NCBI GenBank assembly: GCA_963746465.1
Contig: CAVVAY010000004.1
Coordinates: 186,001-250,000 of the forward strand
Length of the DNA stretch: 64,000 nt
Source: CAVVAY01 sp963746465
Lineage (GTDB): Bacteria; Actinomycetota; Actinomycetes; JACCUZ01
Reading direction: 5' to 3'
Below, in pieces: positions 32,755-41,451 of the stretch; position 1 is the stretch's first letter, and each line of letters starts with the position of its first letter. A program made the position numbers and the translations under genes. The notes beneath the pieces are model-generated. The model was not told the origin of the DNA. It did not search any database and was given only the letters and a program-made list of their open reading frames with translations.

Positions 32755-33828
32755 ATGAAAGCGCTTACAGGACCGGGTGGCCGGGCCGACGGTCCGCGGA
32801 GACACCGCTCGGCTCTGCGCCCCGGACGCGAGGCGACGATCTATCAGGTCGCCGACCGGGCCGGGGTGTCGATCGCGACCGTGTCCCGGGTGCTGCGGGG
32901 CACCGCGCCGGTCGCCGAGGCGACTCGCAGCCGGGTCCTCTCCGCGGTCGACGAGCTGAACTTCACCCCCAGCCGGTCGGCCCGTTCGCTGGCCGAGGGC
33001 CAGCACGCCGCGAACGGCATCGTCTTCCCCGACCTGTCTGGTCCGTACTTCGCCGAGGTCGTGCTCGGATACGAGGAGGTGGCCGCGGAGCTGGGGCGCA
33101 GCGTGCTCATCCTGTCCACCCACGGCCGGCAGGCTGCCCGGCAGATGGTGATGGACCTGGCCTCCCGGGTCGACGGCCTCGTCATCCTCGGCCGCACCGT
33201 CGGCGACGACGTGCTGGCCGACGTGGCCGGCCGCGGCCTGCCGCTGGTGCTGATGGCCCGCGACCCGGTGGCCGGCGCCGACACCGTCAATGCGGAGAAC
33301 ACCGCCAGCGCCCGGGCTCTGACCGAGCACCTGGTCGGTCACGGCTACCGCTCGTTCGCCTTCCTGGGCGATGCCACCGAATCGACCGACACCTCGCAGC
33401 GCTGGACGGCGTTCCGCTCGGCCCTGCGCGAGGCGAAGGTGCCGGCGCCCCGGGCGCCTACCCCGTGCGCCTTCGACGAGGAGGACGGCCGCCGCGCGGC
33501 CGACCGGCTGCTGCGCCGGAAGCCGCCACGTGCGCTGGTCTGCGCCAACGACGAGATCGCCCTCGGCGCGGTCACGGCGGCCGAGGCGATCGGTTTGCGG
33601 GTCCCCGACGACATCGCGGTCACCGGCTGGGACGACGTGATGGCCGCTCGGCACTCGCGTCCCGGTCTCACCACTGTCCGTCAGCCCATGCGCGAGCTCG
33701 GCGCCTGGGCCGCCCGACGGCTGCACGAGCGCTTGGCGGGGGACGCAAGCGAACCACGGCATGAGGTGCTGCCCACGCAGCTCGTGCAACGTGCCAGCTG
33801 TGGGCACCACCCTGAGGAGGACCGATGA
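32755..33828 (+). CDS. LacI-family transcriptional repressor
   Basis: A 357-residue LacI/GalR regulator. The DNA-binding HTH is TIYQVADRAGVSIATVSRVL at about 27-46 with the hinge FTPSRSARSLAEGQ, followed by a periplasmic-binding-protein-like sensor domain (DLSGPYFAEVVLGYEEVA, DGLVILGR, ALVCANDEIALGAVTAAEAIGLRVPDDIAVTGWDDV). ATG 32755 was chosen because it fits the promoter; it gives a 26-residue basic leader before the HTH. A LacI-type operator overlaps the first codons. It heads the glycan operon and overlaps the binding-protein gene by 4 nt (ATGA), so repressor and transporter are co-translated. Confidence 0.92.
   Translation: MKALTGPGGRADGPRRHRSALRPGREATIYQVADRAGVSIATVSRVLRGTAPVAEATRSRVLSAVDELNFTPSRSARSLAEGQHAANGIVFPDLSGPYFAEVVLGYEEVAAELGRSVLILSTHGRQAARQMVMDLASRVDGLVILGRTVGDDVLADVAGRGLPLVLMARDPVAGADTVNAENTASARALTEHLVGHGYRSFAFLGDATESTDTSQRWTAFRSALREAKVPAPRAPTPCAFDEEDGRRAADRLLRRKPPRALVCANDEIALGAVTAAEAIGLRVPDDIAVTGWDDVMAARHSRPGLTTVRQPMRELGAWAARRLHERLAGDASEPRHEVLPTQLVQRASCGHHPEEDR
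32756..32769. promoter_or_regulatory. LacI-type operator over the lacI start codon
   Basis: TGAAAGCGCTTACA matches the LacI/GalR-family consensus TGNAANCGNTTNCA and contains the perfect central palindrome AAGCGCTT. It starts on the second base of the lacI ATG, where a bound repressor would block initiation. No second full copy is seen inside the operon, so this site is likely to control all six genes. Confidence 0.7.
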
Positions 33829-35111
33829 GGACCCTGCACAACAGAGGCCTGACCCGGGCCGTCACCGTGGCGCTGCTCGCCGGCGTCGCGTTGACCGGCT
33901 GCGGACGGGACGAAGGCGGCAACGCCGCGGACACCACAGCCAAGAAGGTGAGTGGTGGCAAGGCCAGCGGGGACATCACGGTGTGGGCGCTCGGCGCCGA
34001 GGGCGAGAAGCTCGGTGAGATCGCCAAGGACTTCGAGGCCGAGAACCCGGACGCCAAGGTCAAGGTCACGGTCATCCCGTTCGACGCGGCGCACGACAAG
34101 ATCGCCAACTCCATCGCTGGTGGTCAGACCCCCGACATGACGCTGCTCGGCACCACCTGGCTGCCCGAGTTCGCGGCCACCGGCGCGCTGGACGCGACGC
34201 CCACCGACGTCATCGACGAGAGCAAGTTCTTCGAGGGCTCGTGGAACACCACTGTCGTTGACGGCACCTCGTTCGGCGCCCCGTGGTACACCGAGACCCG
34301 GCAGATCTACTACCGCAAGGACCTCGCCGAGAAGGCCGGTGTCACGCCCGAGGCGGGCTGGAGCTGGGACGACCTGAAGGCCTTCGCGAAGGGCATGCAG
34401 GACAAGGGCGGCGCCAAGTGGGGCATCTCGCTGCAGCCCGGTGGCCAGGGCTCGTGGCAGTCGATGGTGCCGTTCGCCTGGCAGAAGGGCGCCGAGCTGA
34501 CCGAGGGTGAGAAGTTCACCTTCAACACCGCACCGATGCAGGAGGCGCTGGACTACTACGCCTCCTTCTTCGAGGAGAAGATCTCGCCGACCGACCTGGC
34601 GCAGGGCGCGTTGGAGCCAGGCTTCATCGACGGTTCGATCGGTGCCTTCATCTCCGGTCCCTGGCACATGGGGATCCTGCGCGACCAGGGCGGCGAGGGG
34701 TTCGACAGCAAGTGGGCCGTCGCGCCGATGCCGACCGAGGACGCCGGCACGTCGTTCACCGGCGGCAGCGACTGGGCCGTCTTCAAGGACTCGAAGAACC
34801 GCGACACGGCGTGGAAGTTCGTCGACTTCCTGACCCAGGACGCGCAGCAGCAGAAGCTCTACGAGCTGGTCGGCAGCCTGCCCGCCGTCCAGAGCACCTG
34901 GGAGACCGGTGAGCTCTCGACCGACCCGCTGCTCAAGTCGTTCGGCGAGCAGCTGCAGGACGCCAAGTCGGCGCCGGCCATCGCCACCTGGGAGCAGGTC
35001 GCGGCACCGCTGGACGACGCGATCGAGCAGGTGTCGCTGGGCAAGAGCGACGCGAAGACCGCGCTCGCCAAGGCCGAGTCCGACGCCAACAGCATCGGCT
35101 TCGGCAACTGA
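33825..35111 (+). CDS. Extracellular sugar-binding lipoprotein (ABC importer)
   Basis: A 428-residue solute-binding protein of the carbohydrate ABC family (SBP_bac_1). The signal peptide ends in the lipobox LTGC with lipidated Cys26. The mature part shows ITVWALGAEGEKLGEIAKDF, GGQTPDMTLLGTTWLPEFA, APWYTETRQIYYRKDLAEKAG and GSIGAFISGPWHMG, as in oligosaccharide-binding proteins. Aromatic residues around WYTETRQIYY probably stack on sugar. Gene order and overlap with lacI place it as the capture protein for the two permeases that follow. Confidence 0.92.
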   Translation: MRTLHNRGLTRAVTVALLAGVALTGCGRDEGGNAADTTAKKVSGGKASGDITVWALGAEGEKLGEIAKDFEAENPDAKVKVTVIPFDAAHDKIANSIAGGQTPDMTLLGTTWLPEFAATGALDATPTDVIDESKFFEGSWNTTVVDGTSFGAPWYTETRQIYYRKDLAEKAGVTPEAGWSWDDLKAFAKGMQDKGGAKWGISLQPGGQGSWQSMVPFAWQKGAELTEGEKFTFNTAPMQEALDYYASFFEEKISPTDLAQGALEPGFIDGSIGAFISGPWHMGILRDQGGEGFDSKWAVAPMPTEDAGTSFTGGSDWAVFKDSKNRDTAWKFVDFLTQDAQQQKLYELVGSLPAVQSTWETGELSTDPLLKSFGEQLQDAKSAPAIATWEQVAAPLDDAIEQVSLGKSDAKTALAKAESDANSIGFGN

Positions 35112-35112
35112 C

Positions 35113-36051
35113 ATGGCCACCGTGACCGCGGCTTCGACCGCGGGCTCGTCCACCTCCCGCCGGCGCCCCGACCGGGGACGCCGGCGGGAGGTGGCGGCGG
35201 GATACCTGTTCTCGCTGCCGTTCCTGGTGCTCTTCCTGGTCTTCACCATCGGGCCGGTGATCGCCTCGTTCCTGATGAGCTTCACCGACCTGCGCTCCGC
35301 CGACATCCGCGAGCCGCTCGCGGTCGGTCTGGTCGGGATCGAGAACTACTCCAAGCTGCTCAGCGACGAGACGTTCCACAAGGCCGCCTTCAACACGGCG
35401 TACTTCGTCGTCGTCGGCGTGCCGCTCACGATGGGGCTCGCGCTGGCGGTCGCCGTGCTGCTCGACAGCGGCATCACCCGGTTCCGCACCTTCTTCCGGG
35501 TCGGCTACTACCTGCCGGTCGTGACCAGCATCGTGGCGGTGGCCGTGGTGTGGCGGTTCCTCCTGCAGCCGGACACCGGCATCGTCAACACGTTGCTCGG
35601 GTACGTCGGCATCGAGGGCCCGTCCTGGCTCCGTAGCCAGACCTGGGCGATGCCCTCGCTGATCGTCATGTCGGCCTGGCGCAACATGGGTTCGCTGGTG
35701 ATCATCTTCCTGGCCGGGTTGCAGGTCGTGCCCAAGGAGATGCACGAGGCCGCAGCGATCGACGGCGCCGGTGCGTGGGGGCGCTTCCGCCACATCACGC
35801 TCCCGATGATGCGGCCGACCCTCCTGTTCGGCGGCGTGATCACGATGATCGGTTACCTGCAGTTCTTCGAGGAGCCGTTCATCATGACCCGCGGCGGGCC
35901 GCTCGACTCGACGCTGTCCGCGGCGTACTACACCTACAACCAGTTCGGCTTCGGCAACTACAGCTATGCGGCCGCGATGGCCTACGTGCTGTTCGTCGTC
36001 ATCGCCCTGGTGACCGCGGTGCAGTTCAAGTTCCTCGGGTCGAAGGACTGA
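35113..36051 (+). CDS. Sugar ABC transporter permease 1 (MalF-like)
   Basis: A 312-residue membrane permease with six helices; the first is YLFSLPFLVLFLVFTIGPVIASFLM-like near 30-55. The cytoplasmic coupling loop EAAAIDGAGAWGRFRHITLPMMRP is the EAA motif that contacts the ATPase. ATG 35113 follows the binding-protein stop by one base. No ATPase gene is in the operon, so a shared MsiK-type ATPase elsewhere is expected. Confidence 0.93.
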   Translation: MATVTAASTAGSSTSRRRPDRGRRREVAAGYLFSLPFLVLFLVFTIGPVIASFLMSFTDLRSADIREPLAVGLVGIENYSKLLSDETFHKAAFNTAYFVVVGVPLTMGLALAVAVLLDSGITRFRTFFRVGYYLPVVTSIVAVAVVWRFLLQPDTGIVNTLLGYVGIEGPSWLRSQTWAMPSLIVMSAWRNMGSLVIIFLAGLQVVPKEMHEAAAIDGAGAWGRFRHITLPMMRPTLLFGGVITMIGYLQFFEEPFIMTRGGPLDSTLSAAYYTYNQFGFGNYSYAAAMAYVLFVVIALVTAVQFKFLGSKD

Positions 36052-36058
36052 TGCGGCG

Positions 36059-36976
36059 ATGACCACCTCGACACGTCCCGAACCGGCGGCCGTCACGGCG
36101 ACGCCGCGCGAGCCGGCAGAACCACGGCGCTCCCGTCGTCGGCGGCACGGCGACATCGGGGAGCCGCGGCCCATCCCGTGGATCTACGCGGTGCTCATCG
36201 GCGGCCTGGTGCTGCTGGTCGGCCCGTTCCTGTGGATGCTGATGGGGTCGTTCCGGCCGGACCGTGAGCTCAAGCAGGTCCCGCCCTCATGGCTGCCGCA
36301 GCACCCGACGCTGGACAACTACCGCACGCTGTTCACCGAGCTCGACTTCCCGACGTTCTTCTTCAACAGCACCGTCGTCGCCCTGGTCATCACGGTGGGC
36401 AACCTGATCTTCTGCTCGATGCTGGGCTACGCGCTGGCCAAGCTGCACTTCCCGGGCAAGCGGCTCATCTTCGCTCTTGTGCTCGGCACCCTGATGGTGC
36501 CCGGCGTGGTGACCTTCGTGCCGCTGTTCGTGCTGGTCAGCAACCTTGGGATGGTGAACAGCTTCCCCGGGCTGATCCTCCCGTTCCTGGCCGGGCCGTT
36601 CGGCGTCTTCCTGATGCGGCAGTTCTTCCAGTCGCTGCCGGACGAGCTGATCCACGCCGCCCGGGTCGACGGGGCCGGGGAGTTCCGGATCTTCTGGAGC
36701 ATCATGCTGCCGCTGTGCAAGCCCGCGCTCGCGACGCTCGGGATCCTCACCTTCCTCGCGTCGTGGAACAACTTCCTGTGGCCTCTGGTGGTTGCGCAGA
36801 CCGAGGACAAGTACACCCTCCCGGTCGCGCTCTCCATCTACGCACTCGGTGAGAACAAGGCCGACTACGGCCTGCTGATGGCCGGCTCGGTCGCCATCAT
36901 CGTCCCCATCCTGGTCGTCTTCCTGATCCTGCAGAAGCACTTCGTCCGCGGTATCGCCATGACCGGCATCAAGTAA
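36059..36976 (+). CDS. Sugar ABC transporter permease 2 (MalG-like)
   Basis: A 305-residue permease with a charged N-terminal tail of about 35 residues and six membrane helices. The EAA loop is seen as IHAARVDGAGEFRIFWSIMLP; the last segment PILVVFLILQKHFVRGIAMTGIK is typical of MalG-type carbohydrate permeases. It follows permease 1 by 7 bp and pairs with it to form the membrane channel. Confidence 0.93.
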   Translation: MTTSTRPEPAAVTATPREPAEPRRSRRRRHGDIGEPRPIPWIYAVLIGGLVLLVGPFLWMLMGSFRPDRELKQVPPSWLPQHPTLDNYRTLFTELDFPTFFFNSTVVALVITVGNLIFCSMLGYALAKLHFPGKRLIFALVLGTLMVPGVVTFVPLFVLVSNLGMVNSFPGLILPFLAGPFGVFLMRQFFQSLPDELIHAARVDGAGEFRIFWSIMLPLCKPALATLGILTFLASWNNFLWPLVVAQTEDKYTLPVALSIYALGENKADYGLLMAGSVAIIVPILVVFLILQKHFVRGIAMTGIK

Positions 36977-36995
36977 GCAACAAGAGGAGCTCATC

Positions 36996-38570
36996 ATGCG
37001 TCGGACACCCCGACTCGTCGTCACCGCCGCGGCGGCCGCTCTCGCCGTCGCCGGCGCCGTGCTGCCGTCCGTCACCAGTGCGTCAGCCGCGCAGAAGGGC
37101 GGCGACCGCCCCGTCCTGCGCGAGTACGTCGCCGACACCTGGCGATCGATGGCGGCGATGGCCGACCCGGGCACCGGCCTGGTGTCGGACAACGTGGGCG
37201 GTGACCTGAACCCGGCCGACCGGGCGGCGTACACGTCGCCGACCAACATCGGCGCGTACATGTGGAGCGCCGTCGTCGCCCGGGAGACCGGCCTGATCAA
37301 CCCGGCGCAGGCGAAGAAGCGGATCGCGCTGACCCTGAAGACGCTCGCCACGCTGGAGAAGCACGAGCCGTCGGGGATGTTCTACAACTGGTACGACCCG
37401 AAGACCGGCGCCAAGCTCACCACCTGGCCGGTGAACGGTGACGTGGTGCACCCGTTCCTGTCCAGCGTCGACAACGGCTGGCTGGCCACAGCGCTGCGGA
37501 TCGTGATCGACCAGGTGCCCGCGCTGGCCAAGCAGGCGCACCGGGTGCTAGACCCGATGGACTTCGGCTACTACTACAACCCGGCAGAGAACCAGATCCG
37601 CGGCGGGTTCTGGCTGGAGGACCCGACGCCAGGTGCCGTGCCGCAGGTAGAGGTGCACGACAACTACCGGGACGACTCTGGTGCGAACGACGTCTGGTAC
37701 ACCGGCCACCACTACGGCGCCTTCAACACCGAGCCACGGATGGCCAGCTACCTCGGCATCGCGGCGGGCCAGATCCCGCAGAAGCACTACTTCGGCACCT
37801 TCCGCACGTTCCAGAGCGAGAACTGCGACTACTCCTGGACCGAGCAGAGCGCAGTCGGGCACTACGAGACCTACCTCGGCCAGCGCGTCTTCGAGGGTGC
37901 CTACCAGTACCGCGGCATGAAGCTGATCCCGACCTGGGGCGGCTCGATGTTCGAGGCGCTGATGGTGCCGCTGTTCGTGCCGGAGGAGAAGTGGGGCACC
38001 AAGAGCTGGGCGCTGACCCACCCGACGTACGTGCGGGCCCAGATCGAGCACGGCATGGACGAGGCGAAGTACGGCTACTGGGGCTTCTCGCCGTCGAACA
38101 ACCCGGCCGGCGGCTACCGCGAGTACGGCGTCGACCCGATCGGCATGGAGCCCAACGGCTACGGGTCCGACCAGGAGCGCACCTACGTCGACAACGGCTA
38201 CGTCGCCCAGGACGGCACGGTCTGCCGACCGCCACAGCCGGCGCCCACGGCGTACGGCCAGGGCGTCGTCACCCCGCACGCCTCGTTCATCGCCTACCGG
38301 TACGCACCGGAGGCCGCGCTGAAGAACCTCGCCAACCTGCGCCACGACTTCGGCGCCTACGGTCCCGGCGGTTTCTACGACGCGATCAACGTCAGGACCG
38401 GACAGATGTCCGAGCGCTACCTGTCCCTCGACCAGGGCATGGTGATGGCGGCCCTCGGCAACGCGCTGGCCGGCGACGTCATGCGCCAGGCGTTCGCGCA
38501 CGGTCAGATGGAGCAGCGGGTCGCACCGCTGATGCGGATGGAGGAGTTCACCGGGGTGACCGGTCAGTGA
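36996..38570 (+). CDS. Secreted glycoside hydrolase, glycoamylase-like (PF10091/GH144-type)
   Basis: A 524-residue secreted protein. A signal peptide ends near residue 31 (VTSASA). The rest is an all-helical barrel related to the Glycoamylase domain PF10091, as in endo-beta-1,2-glucanases of GH144: SVDNGWLATALRIV, PTWGGSMFEALMVPL, YGYWGFSPSNNPAGGYREYGV, VVTPHASFIAYRY, GPGGFYDAINV and YLSLDQGMVMAALGN. AGAGGAG stands 8 nt before the ATG. Substrate is inferred to be a beta-glucan-like polymer that is then imported; it could differ. It overlaps the GH39-like gene by 4 nt. Confidence 0.82.
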   Translation: MRRTPRLVVTAAAAALAVAGAVLPSVTSASAAQKGGDRPVLREYVADTWRSMAAMADPGTGLVSDNVGGDLNPADRAAYTSPTNIGAYMWSAVVARETGLINPAQAKKRIALTLKTLATLEKHEPSGMFYNWYDPKTGAKLTTWPVNGDVVHPFLSSVDNGWLATALRIVIDQVPALAKQAHRVLDPMDFGYYYNPAENQIRGGFWLEDPTPGAVPQVEVHDNYRDDSGANDVWYTGHHYGAFNTEPRMASYLGIAAGQIPQKHYFGTFRTFQSENCDYSWTEQSAVGHYETYLGQRVFEGAYQYRGMKLIPTWGGSMFEALMVPLFVPEEKWGTKSWALTHPTYVRAQIEHGMDEAKYGYWGFSPSNNPAGGYREYGVDPIGMEPNGYGSDQERTYVDNGYVAQDGTVCRPPQPAPTAYGQGVVTPHASFIAYRYAPEAALKNLANLRHDFGAYGPGGFYDAINVRTGQMSERYLSLDQGMVMAALGNALAGDVMRQAFAHGQMEQRVAPLMRMEEFTGVTGQ

Positions 38571-40411
38571 CGGACACCACCAAGAGCCAGGCGGCTCGGG
38601 AGTCCTTCGAGACCGGGATCGGTCGGCGCACCGGCGGCGAGGAGCAGGACTCCGCGCTGCCGGCGCCGGCCGGCCTCCGGGCCGCTACTGGTCGTGGGCA
38701 CGTCACGCTCGACTGGGACCCGGTCGAGGGTGCGGTCGGCTACCTGGTGCACCGCTCGGCCGACAGCAGCGGGCCCTTCGAGCCGGTCGACCACGGCGGC
38801 AACGACGTGCTGGCGGTGCCGCACCCGCCGTACGTCGACACATCGGGCGAGCGCGACCAGGACCAGTGGTACGCCGTCGCCGCGCTGTCCGAGGTGACCC
38901 GGGTGGGCCCGCTGTCCGACCCGGTGGTCGCCGCGGCGGCCGGCGGTGGCGAGGCCGCGCTGACGGTCACGGTCGAGGCGGACCGGGTGGTGGGCCAGCT
39001 GGAGCGGCCGTGGCGGCCGATGATCGGCTCCGAGCACCTGAGCCTGATGCTGTCCGAGGACCAGGTCGGCGGCCGGACCATCGGCCCGGAGCTGCGTGAG
39101 GCGCTGCGCAGGATGCACGACGAGCTCGGTGTCGAGACGGTGCGGGCGCACGCCATCCTGTGCGACGACCTCGGTGTCTACCGCGAGCAGGACGGCGAGC
39201 CGGTGCACGACTTCAGCGGCGTCGACCGGGTCTACGACACGTTGCTCGACCTCGGGCTGCGCCCGGTCGTCGAGCTGTCGTACATGCCGCACGACCTGGC
39301 GGCCGACCCGACGAAGACCGTGTTCGCCTACGAGGGCATCATCTCGCCGCCGCGCGACTGGGACCGGTGGGCCGACCTCGTGACCGCGCTGACGGCACAC
39401 CTCGTCGACCGCTACGGGCTGGACGAGGTGCGCGACCGGTGGAGCTTCGAGGTATGGAACGAGGCGAACCTCGACGTCTTCTGGAGCGGTTCGGAGGAGG
39501 ACTACCTCCAGCTGTACGACGTCACGGTCGCCGCCGTCCGCAAGGTGGACGAGCGACTCGTCGTCGGCGGGCCGAGCTCGGCTGCGGCGCAGTGGGTCGA
39601 GTCGCTCCTGGTGCACGCCGCCGAGTCGGGTGCGCCGGTGGACTTCGTGTCGACGCACACCTACGGCAGCCCGCCGCTGGACCTGCGGCCGATCCTGGCC
39701 CGGCACGGCCGCACGGACGCCAAGATCTGGTGGACCGAGTGGGGTCCCGGGTCGCAGCACTTCCACCTGGTGGGCGACAGCGTGTTCGCCGCCACCTTCC
39801 TGCTCGACGGGATGGCGTCGAGCATGGGCCGGATCGAGGCTCTCTCGCACTGGGTCGCCTCGGACCACTTCGAGGAGCTGGGGCGACCGCAGAAGCTGGG
39901 GCACGGCGGCTTCGGCCTGCTCACGGTCGGCAACCTGCGCAAGCCGCGCTGGTGGGCGCTGGCGCTGCTGGACCGGCTCGGCGACGACCGGCTCGAGACC
40001 TCGGCCGAGGGCGACGGCGCCGCGGGTCTCGTGTCGACCATCGCGGCCCGCGACGGCGAGGGTGTCGGCGTGCTGGTCTGGAACAGCAGCCTCGACCAGT
40101 CGAGGATCCCGTCCGACGAGCTGCTCGCGCGCGACGTCACCCTGACGGTCGACGGTCTGGCCGACGGCAGCTACCTGGTCAGTCACTGGCGGGTCGACGA
40201 GGACCACTCCAACGTCTTCGCTGCCTGGCGAGAGCTCGGTGGTGCCGACCGGGACTGGCCGGCGGGCGACGAGTGGGACCAGTTGCGTGCCGCCGACGAG
40301 CTCGTCGAGCTCGAGCCGGAGCGCACGCTGGACGCCGTCGAGGGTGCGGTCACCGTGTCGTTCGTGCTTCCGCAGCCGGGCATCTCGTTCGTGGAGCTCC
40401 GGCCGGTCTAG
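38567..40411 (+). CDS. GH39-like glycoside hydrolase
   Basis: A 614-residue protein. Residues about 30-130 form a fibronectin type III-like module (LPAPAGLRAATGRGHVTLDWDPVEGAVGYLVHR), then a (beta/alpha)8 barrel of the GH39 type (xylosidase/iduronidase family). The acid/base Glu299 lies in FEVWNEAN and the nucleophile Glu391 in WWTEWGPGS, both on expected strands. A C-terminal beta domain follows. There is no signal peptide, so it probably acts in the cytoplasm on imported oligosaccharides. GTG 38567 overlaps the preceding stop. Sugar specificity cannot be read from the sequence. Confidence 0.87.
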   Translation: MTDTTKSQAARESFETGIGRRTGGEEQDSALPAPAGLRAATGRGHVTLDWDPVEGAVGYLVHRSADSSGPFEPVDHGGNDVLAVPHPPYVDTSGERDQDQWYAVAALSEVTRVGPLSDPVVAAAAGGGEAALTVTVEADRVVGQLERPWRPMIGSEHLSLMLSEDQVGGRTIGPELREALRRMHDELGVETVRAHAILCDDLGVYREQDGEPVHDFSGVDRVYDTLLDLGLRPVVELSYMPHDLAADPTKTVFAYEGIISPPRDWDRWADLVTALTAHLVDRYGLDEVRDRWSFEVWNEANLDVFWSGSEEDYLQLYDVTVAAVRKVDERLVVGGPSSAAAQWVESLLVHAAESGAPVDFVSTHTYGSPPLDLRPILARHGRTDAKIWWTEWGPGSQHFHLVGDSVFAATFLLDGMASSMGRIEALSHWVASDHFEELGRPQKLGHGGFGLLTVGNLRKPRWWALALLDRLGDDRLETSAEGDGAAGLVSTIAARDGEGVGVLVWNSSLDQSRIPSDELLARDVTLTVDGLADGSYLVSHWRVDEDHSNVFAAWRELGGADRDWPAGDEWDQLRAADELVELEPERTLDAVEGAVTVSFVLPQPGISFVELRPV

Positions 40412-40414
40412 GGT
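40409..40414 (+). promoter_or_regulatory. -10 element TAGGGT overlapping a stop codon
   Basis: TAGGGT ends 6 nt before the ATG at 40421. Its first three bases are the TAG stop codon of the GH39-like gene, so one sequence ends the operon and starts the next transcript. Confidence 0.5.
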
Positions 40415-40420
40415 CCGGGC

Positions 40421-40804
40421 ATGGCCGGCGACCTGCAGGACAGCATGGCGGCGTTCCAACGAGCCGTCATGCAGCGAGATGCGGCGCTGGCCGAGACCGT
40501 GCTCGACCCGGACTACCAGCTGATGCTCGTCCAGCCGGTGCCGGCGACGATGCCGCGGGCCCGTTGGTTGGCAGTGCTGCCCGACTACCTCGTCAGCGAG
40601 TACGACGTCGAGTCCGAGCAGGTCGACGTCGACGTCGACACCGCTGCAGTCCTGTCCCGGGTGCGCATGGTGGCCACGGTGCTCGGCCAGGACCGCAGCG
40701 GCGTCTTCGTCCTCTCCGACGTCTGGCGCCGACGCGACGGCGGATGGGTGTTGTGGCGCCGGCACTCGACGCCCGCCAACGCAGGTGAGCTTCCCGGCCG
40801 CTAG
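40421..40804 (+). CDS. SnoaL/DUF4440-type NTF2-like protein
   Basis: A 127-residue NTF2-fold protein: an N-terminal helix pair (DLQDSMAAFQRAVMQRDAALAETVLDPDYQLML) and a curved sheet (VDVDVDTAAVLSRVRMVATVLG, GVFVLSDVWRRRDGGWVLWRRHST). The DPDYQL and final WRR motifs match DUF4440/SnoaL-like proteins. Such folds serve as small-molecule pockets in many roles, so no function is assigned. It is convergent with the next gene and overlaps it by 4 nt. Confidence 0.83.
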   Translation: MAGDLQDSMAAFQRAVMQRDAALAETVLDPDYQLMLVQPVPATMPRARWLAVLPDYLVSEYDVESEQVDVDVDTAAVLSRVRMVATVLGQDRSGVFVLSDVWRRRDGGWVLWRRHSTPANAGELPGR

Positions 40805-41355
40805 TGCCGGACGTCGACCACGATGCGCGTCGGGTTCGTCAGCGTCATCACCCGGAACGGTGCCTTGCGCGCGAGCCCGGCGCCGACGGTGACGAAGGCC
40901 TCGAAGTCGCCGATGACCGCCGTCTCGCGCACCTGGTCGAACCGCCACTTGGTCCGGCGCGGTGTGGTCATGGTGCCGTCCCCGGTGTCCACGTCGTGCG
41001 CGTTGGCGGGATCAAGCACGATGCGCAGCGAGGCCGGCCCGAGCAGGTCCACGAGCTGGGCAGACGGGTCTGCGTGCAGCCGCGTGACGTAGCGCACTCG
41101 GAAGCCCGGCGCTGCGCCGTCCAGGTCCAGCACGATGCGGTCGAAGCCCGGGTGATGGCCGACCCGGATGCCGGTGACCTCAGGGGCCGGCACCGGCGTC
41201 CGGTTCACGACCCTGGCGTCGGTGCTCCAGGCGCCGGGTGCCGTTGCGCTGGCGGCAGCACGGGACGAGGGCGCTGCGGTGGCGACGGTGGCAGCGGTCG
41301 GGACGGTTGCGAGGACCGCACCGGCTGCGACTGCGGAGAGGACGTGGGCGCGCAT
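40801..41355 (-). CDS. Secreted AMIN-like domain protein
   Basis: A 184-residue exported protein with a signal peptide (ATVPTAATVATAAP, cleavage near 28) and one beta-rich domain from about 55: VTGIRVGHHPGFDRIVLDLDG, GFRVRYVTRLHADPSAQ, LLGPASLRIVLDPANAHD, GDFEAFVTVGAGLARKAPFRVMTLTNPTRIVVDVRH. This is the actinobacterial AMIN-like pattern, thought to bind cell-wall components. AGGAGG stands 5 nt before the ATG. Confidence 0.85.
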   Translation of the reverse strand: MRAHVLSAVAAGAVLATVPTAATVATAAPSSRAAASATAPGAWSTDARVVNRTPVPAPEVTGIRVGHHPGFDRIVLDLDGAAPGFRVRYVTRLHADPSAQLVDLLGPASLRIVLDPANAHDVDTGDGTMTTPRRTKWRFDQVRETAVIGDFEAFVTVGAGLARKAPFRVMTLTNPTRIVVDVRH

Positions 41356-41451
41356 CGGGACCTCCTGGGTCGTGGTGCCATCGGATCTGGCACGACCAAG
41401 ACGTCGCCGACGCCTCTCCGGTTGTCACCGGCGCCGCACCGGTGAGAAGCG

